64,000 nucleotides of DNA from an uncultured Ruminococcus sp. (GTDB taxonomy: Bacteria > Bacillota > Clostridia > Oscillospirales > Ruminococcaceae): NCBI GenBank assembly GCA_900538575.1, contig UPZA01000001.1, forward strand, positions 62,001 to 126,000, in the 5' to 3' direction. The notes under the pieces were generated by a model that made no database searches, had not been told where the DNA came from, and was given only the letters and a program-made list of their open reading frames with translations. The position numbers and the translations under genes are program-made. How positions within the stretch are numbered: the first letter of the stretch is position 1; every line of letters begins with the position of its first letter. Shown here piece after piece: positions 42,290 to 50,385 of this stretch.

Positions 42290-43462
42290 ATGGCTGATGA
42301 AAGAGATTATTACGAGGTGCTGGGGTTAAAAAAGGGAGCATCAGACGATGAAATAAAAAAAGCCTTTAAAAAAATGGCAAGGCAATACCACCCCGACCTG
42401 CATCCGGACGATAAGGAATGCGAAGAAAAATTCAAGGAAATAAATAAAGCGTACGAAATACTATCCGATCCGGAAAAAAGACAGAAATACGATCAGTTCG
42501 GTCATGCCGGAGTTGATCCTAATTATGGAGGCGGAGGCTTTACAGGCGGATTCAACGGCGGCGGATTTGGAGATATGGGCGATATCTTTGAGGATATATT
42601 CGGCGGTATATTCGGCGGCGGCTCCGCGAGAAGATCAGGACGTTCAAGCGTAAACGCTCCAAGAAGAGGCGGAGATATAACCGCTAACATCAATATAAGC
42701 TTTATGGAGGCCTGCACCGGCAAAAAGCAGGATATAAAGATCAATCACATGGAACAATGCTCGGAATGCGGGGGCACCGGCGCAAAAAAAGGAACATCCC
42801 CTCAGACTTGTCCCGAATGTAACGGAAGCGGAACCGTCAACATAACACAGGCTACTCCGTTCGGCAGAATCACAAATACAAGAACTTGCACAAAATGCGG
42901 AGGTAAAGGAAAGATTATAGGCTCTCCGTGCTCAAGGTGCGGAGGAACGGCAAGAATCCGCGTGGAAAAGAATATCAGCGTTGAGATTCCCGCCGGTATT
43001 GACGACGGACAGATACTTCGCGTTGGAGGACAGGGCGACAGCGGCTTGAACGGCGGACCTTCCGGAGATCTTAACGTGGTTATTTCAGTAAGACCTCATC
43101 CGATTTTCGTAAGGGACGGATACGACGTACACTGTGAAATACCTATTACTTACACACAAGCGGTGCTGGGCGATGAAATAACGGTGCCTACTATTGACGG
43201 AAAGGTTAAATACACTATTGCGGAGGGTACTCAAACCGGAACGGTTTTCCGTTTGAAAGGCAAAGGCGTCAAAAAGCTAAGACGTTCAGACAGAGGGGAT
43301 CAATATGTAAAGGTCAATATCGAGGTTCCGAAAAACCTCAATAAAAAGCAGAAGGAAGCCCTTAAAAACTATGAAAAAACGATGAGTGAAAGCTCCACTG
43401 ATAAACACTATACTAAAAGACAGTCGTTTTTCGATAAATTCAAAGAAATATTCAATCAGTAA
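42290..43462 (+). CDS. dnaJ: Co-chaperone DnaJ (Hsp40)
   Basis: 390 residues from the ATG at 42290, eight bases after AAAGGTG; a GTG three codons upstream lies inside the spacing region. J domain about 5-70 with the HPD motif in YHPDLHPDD; Gly/Phe-rich region about 75-130; four zinc-binding Cys repeats (CSECGGTGAKKG, CPECNGSG, CTKCGGKGKI, CSRCGGTA); C-terminal substrate domains. It stimulates DnaK ATPase and delivers clients. It ends the operon, before a strong terminator. Confidence 0.98.
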   Translation: MADERDYYEVLGLKKGASDDEIKKAFKKMARQYHPDLHPDDKECEEKFKEINKAYEILSDPEKRQKYDQFGHAGVDPNYGGGGFTGGFNGGGFGDMGDIFEDIFGGIFGGGSARRSGRSSVNAPRRGGDITANINISFMEACTGKKQDIKINHMEQCSECGGTGAKKGTSPQTCPECNGSGTVNITQATPFGRITNTRTCTKCGGKGKIIGSPCSRCGGTARIRVEKNISVEIPAGIDDGQILRVGGQGDSGLNGGPSGDLNVVISVRPHPIFVRDGYDVHCEIPITYTQAVLGDEITVPTIDGKVKYTIAEGTQTGTVFRLKGKGVKKLRRSDRGDQYVKVNIEVPKNLNKKQKEALKNYEKTMSESSTDKHYTKRQSFFDKFKEIFNQ

Positions 43463-43469
43463 AAAAGAA

Positions 43470-43546
43470 ACCGCGGCATTAAAATGTCCGCGGTTTTTTA
43501 ATATAAGAAGGGACGCTGTTTTATAAAGCGTCCCTTCTTATATTAT
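43470..43546. terminator. Double terminator between convergent dnaJ and htpG
   Basis: First hairpin AACCGCGG/CCGCGGTT followed by T6 (about 43470-43498). Second hairpin AATATAAGAAGGGACGCT/AGCGTCCCTTCTTATATT (43500-43517 and 43527-43544), an 18-bp perfect stem. Together they separate the convergent units. Confidence 0.88.
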
Positions 43547-43556
43547 TCTGTTTAAA

Positions 43557-45437
43557 TTATACCATAAGCTCACATACCAAATTAGAAAATTCAACAGGAT
43601 CCTCAACCGGAAGTCCCTCAATCATAAGAGCCTGATTATAAAGCAGTCTGCAATATTTTTCCAGCCTATCATTGTCTTTTCCGTAAATGTTTTTAAGCGT
43701 TTCAAAAACCTGATGCTCAGGGTTTATTTCAAGAACCTTATCAGCTTTAACCTTCTGATCGTTAGGCATAGCGTTTAAAACCTTTTCCATTTCAACTGAA
43801 AGCTCGCCGTCGCTTGTCAGGCATACGGGGTGAGTTTTCAGACGCTTTGAAAGCCGCACCGTCTTAACCTTGCCAACCAGCTTCTCCTCCATGAATTTGA
43901 AAAGCTCCTTTGCGTCCTCTTCCTTAGCCTTGATTTCTTCCTTTTCTTCAGGCGTATCAATATCCAAGTCGCCCGCTGAAACGGACTTGAATTCCTTTTC
44001 CTTAAAGTTCATAAGCATTTTGATTGCAAATTCGTCAACGTTATCTGTAAAATACAGAATTTCAAAGCCCTTGTCCTTTACAAGCTCTGTCTGAGGAAGC
44101 GAATCTATTCTTGCAACAGACTCTCCGCAAGCATAATATATATATTTCTGATCTTCCTTCATTCTGTCAACGTACTCATCAAGCGTCACCAGCTTCTTTT
44201 CGCCGGAAGAATAAAACATAATCAGATCCTTGACAGAATCCTTGTCCATGCCGTAATTATTATAAACTCCGAATTTAAGCTGTAAGCCGAACGCCTTATA
44301 AAATTCCTCATACTTTTCACGGTCATTCTTCAAAAGCTTTATAAGCTCGTTCTTAATAGTTCTTTCAAGACTCTTTGCTATAAGCTTGAGCTGTCTGTCG
44401 TGCTGGAGCATCTCTCTGGATATATTGAGAGACAGATCCTCCGAATCAACAAGTCCCTTTACAAAGCTGAAATGATCAGGCAGCAGATCGGCGCATTTAT
44501 CCATAATCAGCACTCCGCTTGAATAAAGCTGAAGTCCCTTTTCATAATCCTTTGAGTAATAATCATAAGGCGCCTTGGAGGGTATATAAAGAAGCGCGTT
44601 ATATGTCGCCGTTCCCTCTGTTTTAGTATGGATATGAAGAAGAGGATCTGTATAATCGAAAAATTTTTCTTTATAAAACGAATTATAATCCTCGTCCTTT
44701 AGCTCGCTTTTATTTTTGCGCCAAATAGGAACCATGCTGTTTAGAGTTTCAGTTTCGATATAATCCTCATATTCGTTTTCAGTACCCTCTTTCAGCCTGC
44801 TCTTTGACATATCCATCTTTATTGGAAATCTTATATAATCCGAATACTTTTTGACAAGCGACTGAATTCTGTATTGCTCCAGAAACTCGCTGTATTTCTC
44901 ATCGTCCGTATCGTCTTTGAGCTTCAGCGTTATTTCTGTTCCGACTGTATCCTTATCGCATTCGCCTATCTGATAGCCGTCAGCGCCCTCAGAAATCCAT
45001 TCGTAAGCCTTGTCGCCGCCGTATGCCTTTGTTCTAACCGTTACCTCCTTAGCAACCATAAACGCAGAATAAAAACCGACGCCGAACTGTCCGATAATAT
45101 CAACGTCCTCTTCCAGCTTATTCTCGTTTTTGAATTTGAAGGATCCGCTGTTTGCAATTGTACCAAGATTGTTTTCAAGCTCCTCGGCCGTCATTCCTAT
45201 ACCGTTATCGGATATAACGATTGTTCTTGAATCCTTGTCAACGCTTATTTTTATTTCAAATTCATCCTTTTTCACGCCCACCTTATCGTCTGTAAGCGAC
45301 CTGAAATAAAGCTTATCAATAGCGTCGCTGGCATTAGATATAAGCTCCCTCAGAAAAATTTCCTTATGTGTATAAATCGAATTGATCATCAGGTCAAGTA
45401 ATCTTTTAGACTCGGCCTTGAATTCCTTTGTCTGCAT
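43557..45437 (-). CDS. htpG: Chaperone HtpG (Hsp90)
   Basis: 626 residues from the ATG at 45435-45437, nine bases after GGAG; a frame opening at TTG 45446 touches the binding site. GHKL ATPase domain: LRELISNASDAIDKL, SDNGIGMTAEEL and IGQFGVGFYSAFMVA. Middle and dimerisation domains follow at normal length (NISREMLQHD). It assists late folding of clients in the cytosol. A CIRCE element stands between its promoter and start, which places it under HrcA. Confidence 0.98.
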   Translation of the reverse strand: MQTKEFKAESKRLLDLMINSIYTHKEIFLRELISNASDAIDKLYFRSLTDDKVGVKKDEFEIKISVDKDSRTIVISDNGIGMTAEELENNLGTIANSGSFKFKNENKLEEDVDIIGQFGVGFYSAFMVAKEVTVRTKAYGGDKAYEWISEGADGYQIGECDKDTVGTEITLKLKDDTDDEKYSEFLEQYRIQSLVKKYSDYIRFPIKMDMSKSRLKEGTENEYEDYIETETLNSMVPIWRKNKSELKDEDYNSFYKEKFFDYTDPLLHIHTKTEGTATYNALLYIPSKAPYDYYSKDYEKGLQLYSSGVLIMDKCADLLPDHFSFVKGLVDSEDLSLNISREMLQHDRQLKLIAKSLERTIKNELIKLLKNDREKYEEFYKAFGLQLKFGVYNNYGMDKDSVKDLIMFYSSGEKKLVTLDEYVDRMKEDQKYIYYACGESVARIDSLPQTELVKDKGFEILYFTDNVDEFAIKMLMNFKEKEFKSVSAGDLDIDTPEEKEEIKAKEEDAKELFKFMEEKLVGKVKTVRLSKRLKTHPVCLTSDGELSVEMEKVLNAMPNDQKVKADKVLEINPEHQVFETLKNIYGKDNDRLEKYCRLLYNQALMIEGLPVEDPVEFSNLVCELMV

Positions 45438-45467
45438 TTTTATCAACTCCGTTAAATTTTATAAAAA

Positions 45468-45494
45468 TTAGCACTCTACTTATTTGAGTGCTAA
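45468..45494. promoter_or_regulatory. CIRCE operator of htpG
   Basis: Perfect TTAGCACTC-N9-GAGTGCTAA just downstream of the htpG -10 element; predicted HrcA target. Confidence 0.97.
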
Positions 45495-45498
45495 TTAC

Positions 45499-45527
45499 AT
45501 TATAATAATATTTTACGAAAAAATCAA
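45499..45527 (-). promoter_or_regulatory. Promoter of htpG
   Basis: Minus-strand TTGATT (45522-45527) and TATAAT (45499-45504), 17-bp spacer; CIRCE begins five bases after the -10. Confidence 0.88.
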
Positions 45528-45562
45528 GTCTTTTCACGAAATTTACACAATTTATTCACCGT

Positions 45563-46132
45563 TTAAACACCGCAGCGCTGTCTTTGAAAATATTCCTCAA
45601 GAGTCAAGCCCATTCTCGTTATACAGCCGGCATGAACCTTTCCTACATAACGATAGTGCCACGGCTCATATGTAATTTCTGTTATATGAGTTTTATTTTT
45701 TGGATACCTTAAAATATATCCAAAATGATAGGAATTTTTACACAGCCATCTGAATTCCGGGGTATTCTCAAATTCCTCTGTTATTTCTCCAACCCAGTCA
45801 ACAGTGGATATATCAGCGGCAAGACCGGCATTATGCTCGCTCTGACCGGGTATCGCTATGCTCTTGGCGGTTTTGGCGTATGCCTCCTCATAGCTCATTC
45901 CCGAAAGCATGTACCTGTCAACGTTTTCATTAAACAGTCCCTTTTGGTATGATATACTTCTGTAAGCTGAAAACACACGAAGCCGAATTCCGTCCCTTAA
46001 TGCGGCGCAGAGCATTTTTTTCATAGCGCAAGCGGCATGCGCCTCCATAAAATATCCCTCGCATACCTCCTGAAGCTCCGGTTTATAGTCCTTCGGAAGC
46101 GGATTATCCTTATTTATTAACATTAATTTCAT
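45563..46132 (-). CDS. VanY-type D-alanyl-D-alanine carboxypeptidase
   Basis: 189 residues, M15 family. The zinc and catalytic signatures SEHNAGLAAD (SxHxxGxAxD) at about 97-106 and EPWHYRYVG at about 156-164 are intact, and FSAYRSISYQ precedes them. There is no signal peptide or membrane helix at the N-terminus, unlike most exported VanY proteins, so the location is unclear. It trims the terminal D-Ala of peptidoglycan stems or precursors. It is a single gene; no resistance genes are near. Confidence 0.9.
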   Translation of the reverse strand: MKLMLINKDNPLPKDYKPELQEVCEGYFMEAHAACAMKKMLCAALRDGIRLRVFSAYRSISYQKGLFNENVDRYMLSGMSYEEAYAKTAKSIAIPGQSEHNAGLAADISTVDWVGEITEEFENTPEFRWLCKNSYHFGYILRYPKNKTHITEITYEPWHYRYVGKVHAGCITRMGLTLEEYFQRQRCGV

Positions 46133-46194
46133 TTTTTAACTCCTTTATAATAATATCATATTATAATTTTATGGATTTTTTTTACAAATAGAAC

Positions 46195-46223
46195 TTGACA
46201 AATAACAAAAAAAGGTATATACT
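46195..46223 (+). promoter_or_regulatory. Promoter of the sigma-like gene
   Basis: TTGACA (46195-46200) and TATACT (46218-46223), 17-bp spacer. Confidence 0.85.
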
Positions 46224-46230
46224 ATATGTT

Positions 46231-46244
46231 AGAACAAATGTTCT
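46231..46244. promoter_or_regulatory. LexA-like (SOS) box
   Basis: AGAACAAATGTTCT matches the Gram-positive LexA pattern GAAC-N4-GTTC. It lies seven bases downstream of the -10, where LexA would repress. LexA itself is not in the window. Confidence 0.6.
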
Positions 46245-46318
46245 GATAGTTGTTTTTATTTAATCCTATTCAAGATGCCTAAAAATCTATAATATTAAAA
46301 CATACCGGAGGATAAGGA

Positions 46319-46615
46319 ATGAAAAGAGTTTCAATGGACGCTCTTGAATTTGACAGCAAAATTGCCGAGCTTTCTTTTGCGGAGGATGCTGAAACAAATT
46401 CTGAGCTGACGGCAAAAGTAAAAAAAACTATGGCAAAGATCATAAAAAACGATTTAACGCCAAGACAAAGAGAAATAATTATGCTATACTATTATAGTGG
46501 ACTTGGCGTGTCGGAAATTGCCGACAAGCTTGAAATTGCCCCGTCAACAGTTTCCCGTACTATTAAAAGGGCAAGAGATAAAATCTATAAATACTTAAAA
46601 TATTATTTTATTTAA
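46319..46615 (+). CDS. Small sigma-70 region 4-like DNA-binding protein
   Basis: 98 residues. The first 45 are charged and helical. Residues about 46-92 are a sigma region 4 helix-turn-helix (LTPRQREIIMLYYYSGLGVS, EIADKLEIAPSTVSRTIKRA). No region 2 is present, so it is not a complete sigma factor; it may be an accessory regulator or bind core polymerase as an anti-/co-sigma. GGAGG precedes the ATG. Its gene is followed after 10 bases by the PLP decarboxylase, so the LexA-like box may control both and perhaps the genes beyond. Confidence 0.82.
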   Translation: MKRVSMDALEFDSKIAELSFAEDAETNSELTAKVKKTMAKIIKNDLTPRQREIIMLYYYSGLGVSEIADKLEIAPSTVSRTIKRARDKIYKYLKYYFI

Positions 46616-46624
46616 GGAATTATT

Positions 46625-47914
46625 ATGAATACGCCGATTTATGATTTTTTAAAAAAATATTCTGATTCAAAAGCGTTAAGACTGCATATGCCGGGCCATA
46701 AGGGCAAGCGCTTATCAGAGCTTCCGTCCTATGAATTTGATATAACGGAAATAAAAGACGCGGACAGTCTTTTTGAAGCGGACGGTATAATCGAAGAGAG
46801 CGAAAACAACACTTCTAAGCTTTACAAAACTGCCGGAACCTGCTACAGCGCGGGAGGTTCTACTCTATGCATACAGGCGATGCTTTGGCTGATGAAACAG
46901 GAGAAGAGAGAGGTTATAGCTGTAAGAAACGTTCACAGAAGCTTTATCGCCGCCTGCGCTCTCCTTGATATTCAGCCCCTATGGATTTTTCCGGATTATT
47001 ACGGAAGTATTCTTTCAGGAGATTTTCCCTATGATAAGGCGGAAGAACTTTTGAAAAAAGAAAAAAACGCATGCATTTATCTAACGTCTCCTGATTATTT
47101 AGGTAAAACTGCCGATATCAGTAAAATAGCGGCTCTTTGCCGCAGATATAATGCCGTTTTGCTCGTTGACAACGCTCACGGAGCGCATACGACAGCTCTT
47201 GGTATGCATCCGGCTCAGCTCGGCGCAGACCTTTGCTGTGATTCCGCTCATAAAATGCTTCCCGCTCTTACAGGCGGCGCTTATCTTCATATAGTAAATC
47301 CGATTTATAAGGATAAGGCAAAGCAGGCCATGTCTCTTTTCGGCTCGACAAGTCCAAGCTATCTTATTATGGCCTCCCTTGATCTATGCGCCGAATATAT
47401 AGCCGAAGGACTTGATAACGATATTAAAAGCCGTTTAACGGCTCTTACTTCGCTTCGTAAAAGGCTAAGTCATAAATATCGAATTTATGAAGGAGAGCCG
47501 TTTCATTTAACGCTTATCTGCAACGGAATAAATCTTGCAAAGCAACTGCGAAAATACAATATAGAATGTGAATATGCGGACAACGACTGCATTGTATTAT
47601 TATTTTCACCCGTTAATACAGAAGCGGAAATTAATTTAACCGCGGATATACTTGAAAAGTGTATTCCCGAACCGCCTCTTAATACGGAAGCGGTAAGCTT
47701 TCCGGAGCCTATAGCCGCAACGACCATAAGAAACGCCGTTTTAACAGATTATGAAACCATCTCTACCGAAGAAAGCGAAGGAAGAATCTGCGCAGGAGTA
47801 AACGTTCCTTGCCCGCCCGCCGTGCCTATTGCAGTAAGCGGAGAAATCATAACTGAAAATTGTATTAAAATTTTCAAAAGGTATGGTATTTTAAAAGTAA
47901 ATGTGGTAAAATGA
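46625..47914 (+). CDS. Orn/Lys/Arg decarboxylase-like PLP enzyme (YaaO type)
   Basis: 429 residues, the short form without the N-terminal receiver-like domain. It opens PIYDFLKKYSDS and LHMPGHKGK; the PLP lysine is in DSAHKMLPALTGGAYLH (about 202-218), with LLVDNAHGAHT before it. It decarboxylates a basic amino acid, giving cadaverine, putrescine or agmatine; the exact substrate is not visible. The order decarboxylase, pstA, holB, ricT matches Bacillus subtilis yaaO to yaaT, except that tmk is absent. Confidence 0.9.
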   Translation: MNTPIYDFLKKYSDSKALRLHMPGHKGKRLSELPSYEFDITEIKDADSLFEADGIIEESENNTSKLYKTAGTCYSAGGSTLCIQAMLWLMKQEKREVIAVRNVHRSFIAACALLDIQPLWIFPDYYGSILSGDFPYDKAEELLKKEKNACIYLTSPDYLGKTADISKIAALCRRYNAVLLVDNAHGAHTTALGMHPAQLGADLCCDSAHKMLPALTGGAYLHIVNPIYKDKAKQAMSLFGSTSPSYLIMASLDLCAEYIAEGLDNDIKSRLTALTSLRKRLSHKYRIYEGEPFHLTLICNGINLAKQLRKYNIECEYADNDCIVLLFSPVNTEAEINLTADILEKCIPEPPLNTEAVSFPEPIAATTIRNAVLTDYETISTEESEGRICAGVNVPCPPAVPIAVSGEIITENCIKIFKRYGILKVNVVK

Positions 47915-47949
47915 ATATATAAAATACGAACAATAGCTTTAAACGCAAA

Positions 47950-48041
47950 CCGTTACTAAGCGGGCCAGCCGCCGGCCTGAATTTTTATAAAACCGATGCA
48001 GCAAGCGTCTGTCAGCGCTAATTTAAGGCGGCAGAACGGAG
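47950..48041 (+). ncRNA. Candidate structured leader overlapping the pstA ribosome binding site
   Basis: Closing stem CCGTT/AACGG (47950-47954 and 48035-48039) surrounds three hairpins: CGGGCC/GGCCTG (47961-47979), GATGC/GCGTC (47995-48009) and CGCT/GGCG (48016-48030). The 3' strand of the closing stem contains the GG of the GGAG ribosome binding site (48038-48041), so folding could block translation of pstA. It matches no riboswitch class I can recall. Confidence 0.45.
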
Positions 48042-48048
48042 AATCATT

Positions 48049-48372
48049 ATGAAACTTATATTTGCAGTAGTAAACGGAGACGACAGCCAGTCGGTAGCGA
48101 AATCTCTTACCAAAAAAGGCTTTTTTGCGACCAAGCTCGCCTCTACCGGAGGATTTCTAAGCGCAGGCAACACTACCTTTTTAATCTGTACAGAAGATGA
48201 AAAGGTCGATGAGGTCGTTGAAATTATCAAAGATAAAAGTCACAAAAGAAAGCAGTTTGTTCCGTCGGCAGCCGCATACGGAATAGGTACATACACCTCT
48301 TTTCCTGTTGAAGTATCAGTCGGCGGCGCTACTATTTTTATTACCGACGTTGAACGATTTGAAAAGGTATGA
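48049..48372 (+). CDS. pstA: Cyclic di-AMP receptor PstA (DarA)
   Basis: 107 residues, a PII-like trimeric protein that binds c-di-AMP. Family segments: KLIFAVVNGDDS at the start, LASTGGFLSAGNTTFLICTE in the middle and EVSVGGATIFITDVERFEKV at the end. The target of PstA is not known in most species. GGAG lies eight bases before the ATG, and holB overlaps its stop (ATGA). A structured leader precedes it. Confidence 0.95.
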   Translation: MKLIFAVVNGDDSQSVAKSLTKKGFFATKLASTGGFLSAGNTTFLICTEDEKVDEVVEIIKDKSHKRKQFVPSAAAYGIGTYTSFPVEVSVGGATIFITDVERFEKV

Positions 48373-49343
48373 ATAAAATATACGGAAACAGATTTGTCTT
48401 AGAAACAATCGAGGCTATGATAGATAGCGGCAGGCTTCCCCACGGCTTTGTTATTCACGGCGAAACAGGTCTCGGGAAAAAAACTATAGCAAGATATATT
48501 GCCAAAACGCTCCTGTGCGAAAAGCGTCAGAGCAGACCATGCGGAAAATGCCGGTCCTGTATTAACGTAACGAAGGGAATACATTCGGACCTAATAATTC
48601 CGGAGCAAAGCGGAAAGCTTATGACATATACCGTTGAAACCTGCCGCAAAATCTGTGCGGACGCTATAATTAAACCAAACGATTCAGATAAAAAAATATA
48701 TTTATTTGCCGACGCCGATAATATTCAGATACCTGCTCAGAATTCTCTTCTTAAGGTCATAGAGGAGCCGCCGGAATTTGTTTACTTTATTTTTACCGTT
48801 AAATCACGAGATTCGTTTCTGCCGACAATTCTTTCAAGAGTGATTTCACTTGCGGCGTCGCCGTGCAGCCGTGACGAATGCGCCGCGGCTCTTGCGTTTA
48901 AAGGCTTCGACAGTAATCAGATTTCCAAGGCGCTTAGTATATTCGGCGGAAATATAGGAATGTCCGTAAAATACCTGGAAAATGAAGACCTTCAGACGAT
49001 AGCGTCGTTGACAAAAAAAGCTACGGATAGTATAATTAACAGAGACGCCTACAGTCTTTTAGTTACGCTGTCCTCAGATATTTTAAAGGACAGAAAAAAC
49101 GCCGTAACCTTTTTGGAAATGCTTGACAGAGTTATAAGAGACGCGGCAGTCGTTCAAATATCAGGTTCTGAGGAGTGTATAGGTTGCTGTCCTAAGGCTT
49201 CTATGCTTCTAAGCGAGCGTATATCCGCTGCCTCGGCTGAAAAAATACATAACGCAATCGCAGAAGCGGCGGACGATTTCAGAGCTAACGTTAACAGCTC
49301 TCTGATTATGTCCGGGCTATGCGGTGATATATTGAGTTATTAA
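48369..49343 (+). CDS. holB: DNA polymerase III subunit delta prime HolB
   Basis: 324 residues, clamp loader AAA+ subunit. The N-terminus HGFVIHGETGLGKKTIARYI has a Walker A (GETGLGKKT), followed by the zinc site CEKRQSRPCGKCRSC, then LLKVIEEPPEFVYFIF and SRVISL (sensor 1/SRC-like). It helps load the beta clamp at replication forks. Its start overlaps pstA by four bases, as in the usual Firmicutes order with ricT next. Confidence 0.92.
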   Translation: MNKIYGNRFVLETIEAMIDSGRLPHGFVIHGETGLGKKTIARYIAKTLLCEKRQSRPCGKCRSCINVTKGIHSDLIIPEQSGKLMTYTVETCRKICADAIIKPNDSDKKIYLFADADNIQIPAQNSLLKVIEEPPEFVYFIFTVKSRDSFLPTILSRVISLAASPCSRDECAAALAFKGFDSNQISKALSIFGGNIGMSVKYLENEDLQTIASLTKKATDSIINRDAYSLLVTLSSDILKDRKNAVTFLEMLDRVIRDAAVVQISGSEECIGCCPKASMLLSERISAASAEKIHNAIAEAADDFRANVNSSLIMSGLCGDILSY

Positions 49344-49408
49344 AATACGGTGAACCGCTCTCCGTAAATGCGGACCGCATTGTATTCATGCGGCGAATCG
49401 AGAATATA

Positions 49409-50272
49409 ATGACTGAAATAATCGGAATTCGTTTTAAAAAAGGAGGAAAGGTTTATTATTTTTCTCCGAATAATCAAAAATTCAGCCTTAACGATAAGGC
49501 TATTGTAGAAACTGCAAGAGGAGTTGAATGCGGAGACGTTGTAATAGAAAACAGATTTGTCGAGGATTCCGCCATTGTTCCTCCTTTAAAGGACGTAATA
49601 AGAAAAGCCTCCGACGCCGATATGATAATTGTTGAGAAAAACAAGCAAAAGGAAAAAGAAGCTTTCAGTATATGCGAAGACAAAATAGCTTTTCGTAAGC
49701 TCAATATGCATTTAGTCGACGTTGAATGTACTTTTGATAATAATAAGATATTATTTTATTTTACCGCAGAAAACCGCGTAGACTTCCGCGAGCTTGTAAA
49801 GGATCTTGCTTCAATTTTTAAAACTCGTATAGAGCTGCGCCAGATAGGCGTAAGGGACGAAGCCAAGATATTAGGCGGACTTGGTATCTGCGGTCGTGAA
49901 TTCTGCTGCCGAGGTTATATGGGAGAATTTCAGCCGGTATCTATAAAAATGGCTAAAGAGCAGGGACTTTCACTTAACCCCACCAAAATATCCGGAACCT
50001 GCGGACGCCTTATGTGCTGTCTGAAAAACGAGCAGTCAGCATACGAGGAGCTGCTGAAAATCACCCCTAAGGTAGGAGCCTTTGTAAAAACACCGGAATG
50101 CCGGGGATATGTGGAAGAGGTAAACCTTATAACCGGAAGACTTAAAATAAATCCGGAAAAGAGCGACGTTCCGGTTTATGTAAACCGCGACGACGTTAAG
50201 GTTATTAAGGACTCTGAAATAAAGCTCAACCGTGATGAAATAAATGCTCTTAAGGAATTAGAGGACAAATAA
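49409..50272 (+). CDS. ricT: PSP1-domain protein RicT (YaaT)
   Basis: 287 residues from the ATG at 49409; an ATG seven codons upstream has no binding site, though the one chosen is also weak (CGAGAA). PSP1 domain with GGLGICGREFCCRGY (about 154-168) and GTCGRLMCCLKNE (about 190-202), the cysteines that hold [4Fe-4S] clusters in the RicA-RicF-RicT complex. That complex guides RNase Y processing of mRNAs in Bacillus. It follows holB; a strong terminator closes the unit. Confidence 0.93.
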   Translation: MTEIIGIRFKKGGKVYYFSPNNQKFSLNDKAIVETARGVECGDVVIENRFVEDSAIVPPLKDVIRKASDADMIIVEKNKQKEKEAFSICEDKIAFRKLNMHLVDVECTFDNNKILFYFTAENRVDFRELVKDLASIFKTRIELRQIGVRDEAKILGGLGICGREFCCRGYMGEFQPVSIKMAKEQGLSLNPTKISGTCGRLMCCLKNEQSAYEELLKITPKVGAFVKTPECRGYVEEVNLITGRLKINPEKSDVPVYVNRDDVKVIKDSEIKLNRDEINALKELEDK

Positions 50273-50318
50273 AAGCTCCTCCTATGGCGGATTAATGCCA
50301 TAGGAGGAGCTTTCTTTT
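50272..50318. terminator. Strong terminator between convergent ricT and the GH1 gene
   Basis: A 17-bp perfect stem (50272-50288 and 50297-50313, core GCTCCTCCTATGGC) with an 8-base loop and C-TTTTT after it; the ricT stop lies in the left arm. Confidence 0.92.
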
Positions 50319-50385
50319 TAACTGTCAGTTATCTCAACATTATCAGACAGCAAACCTTAGTTTCATGTGTAAATTAGATTTATAT

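Noticed and set aside
47941..48048. tRNA or SRP RNA before pstA
   Set aside because: The folding lacks a cloverleaf, a CCA-ready acceptor stem and the SRP core; only a leader-type junction is visible.
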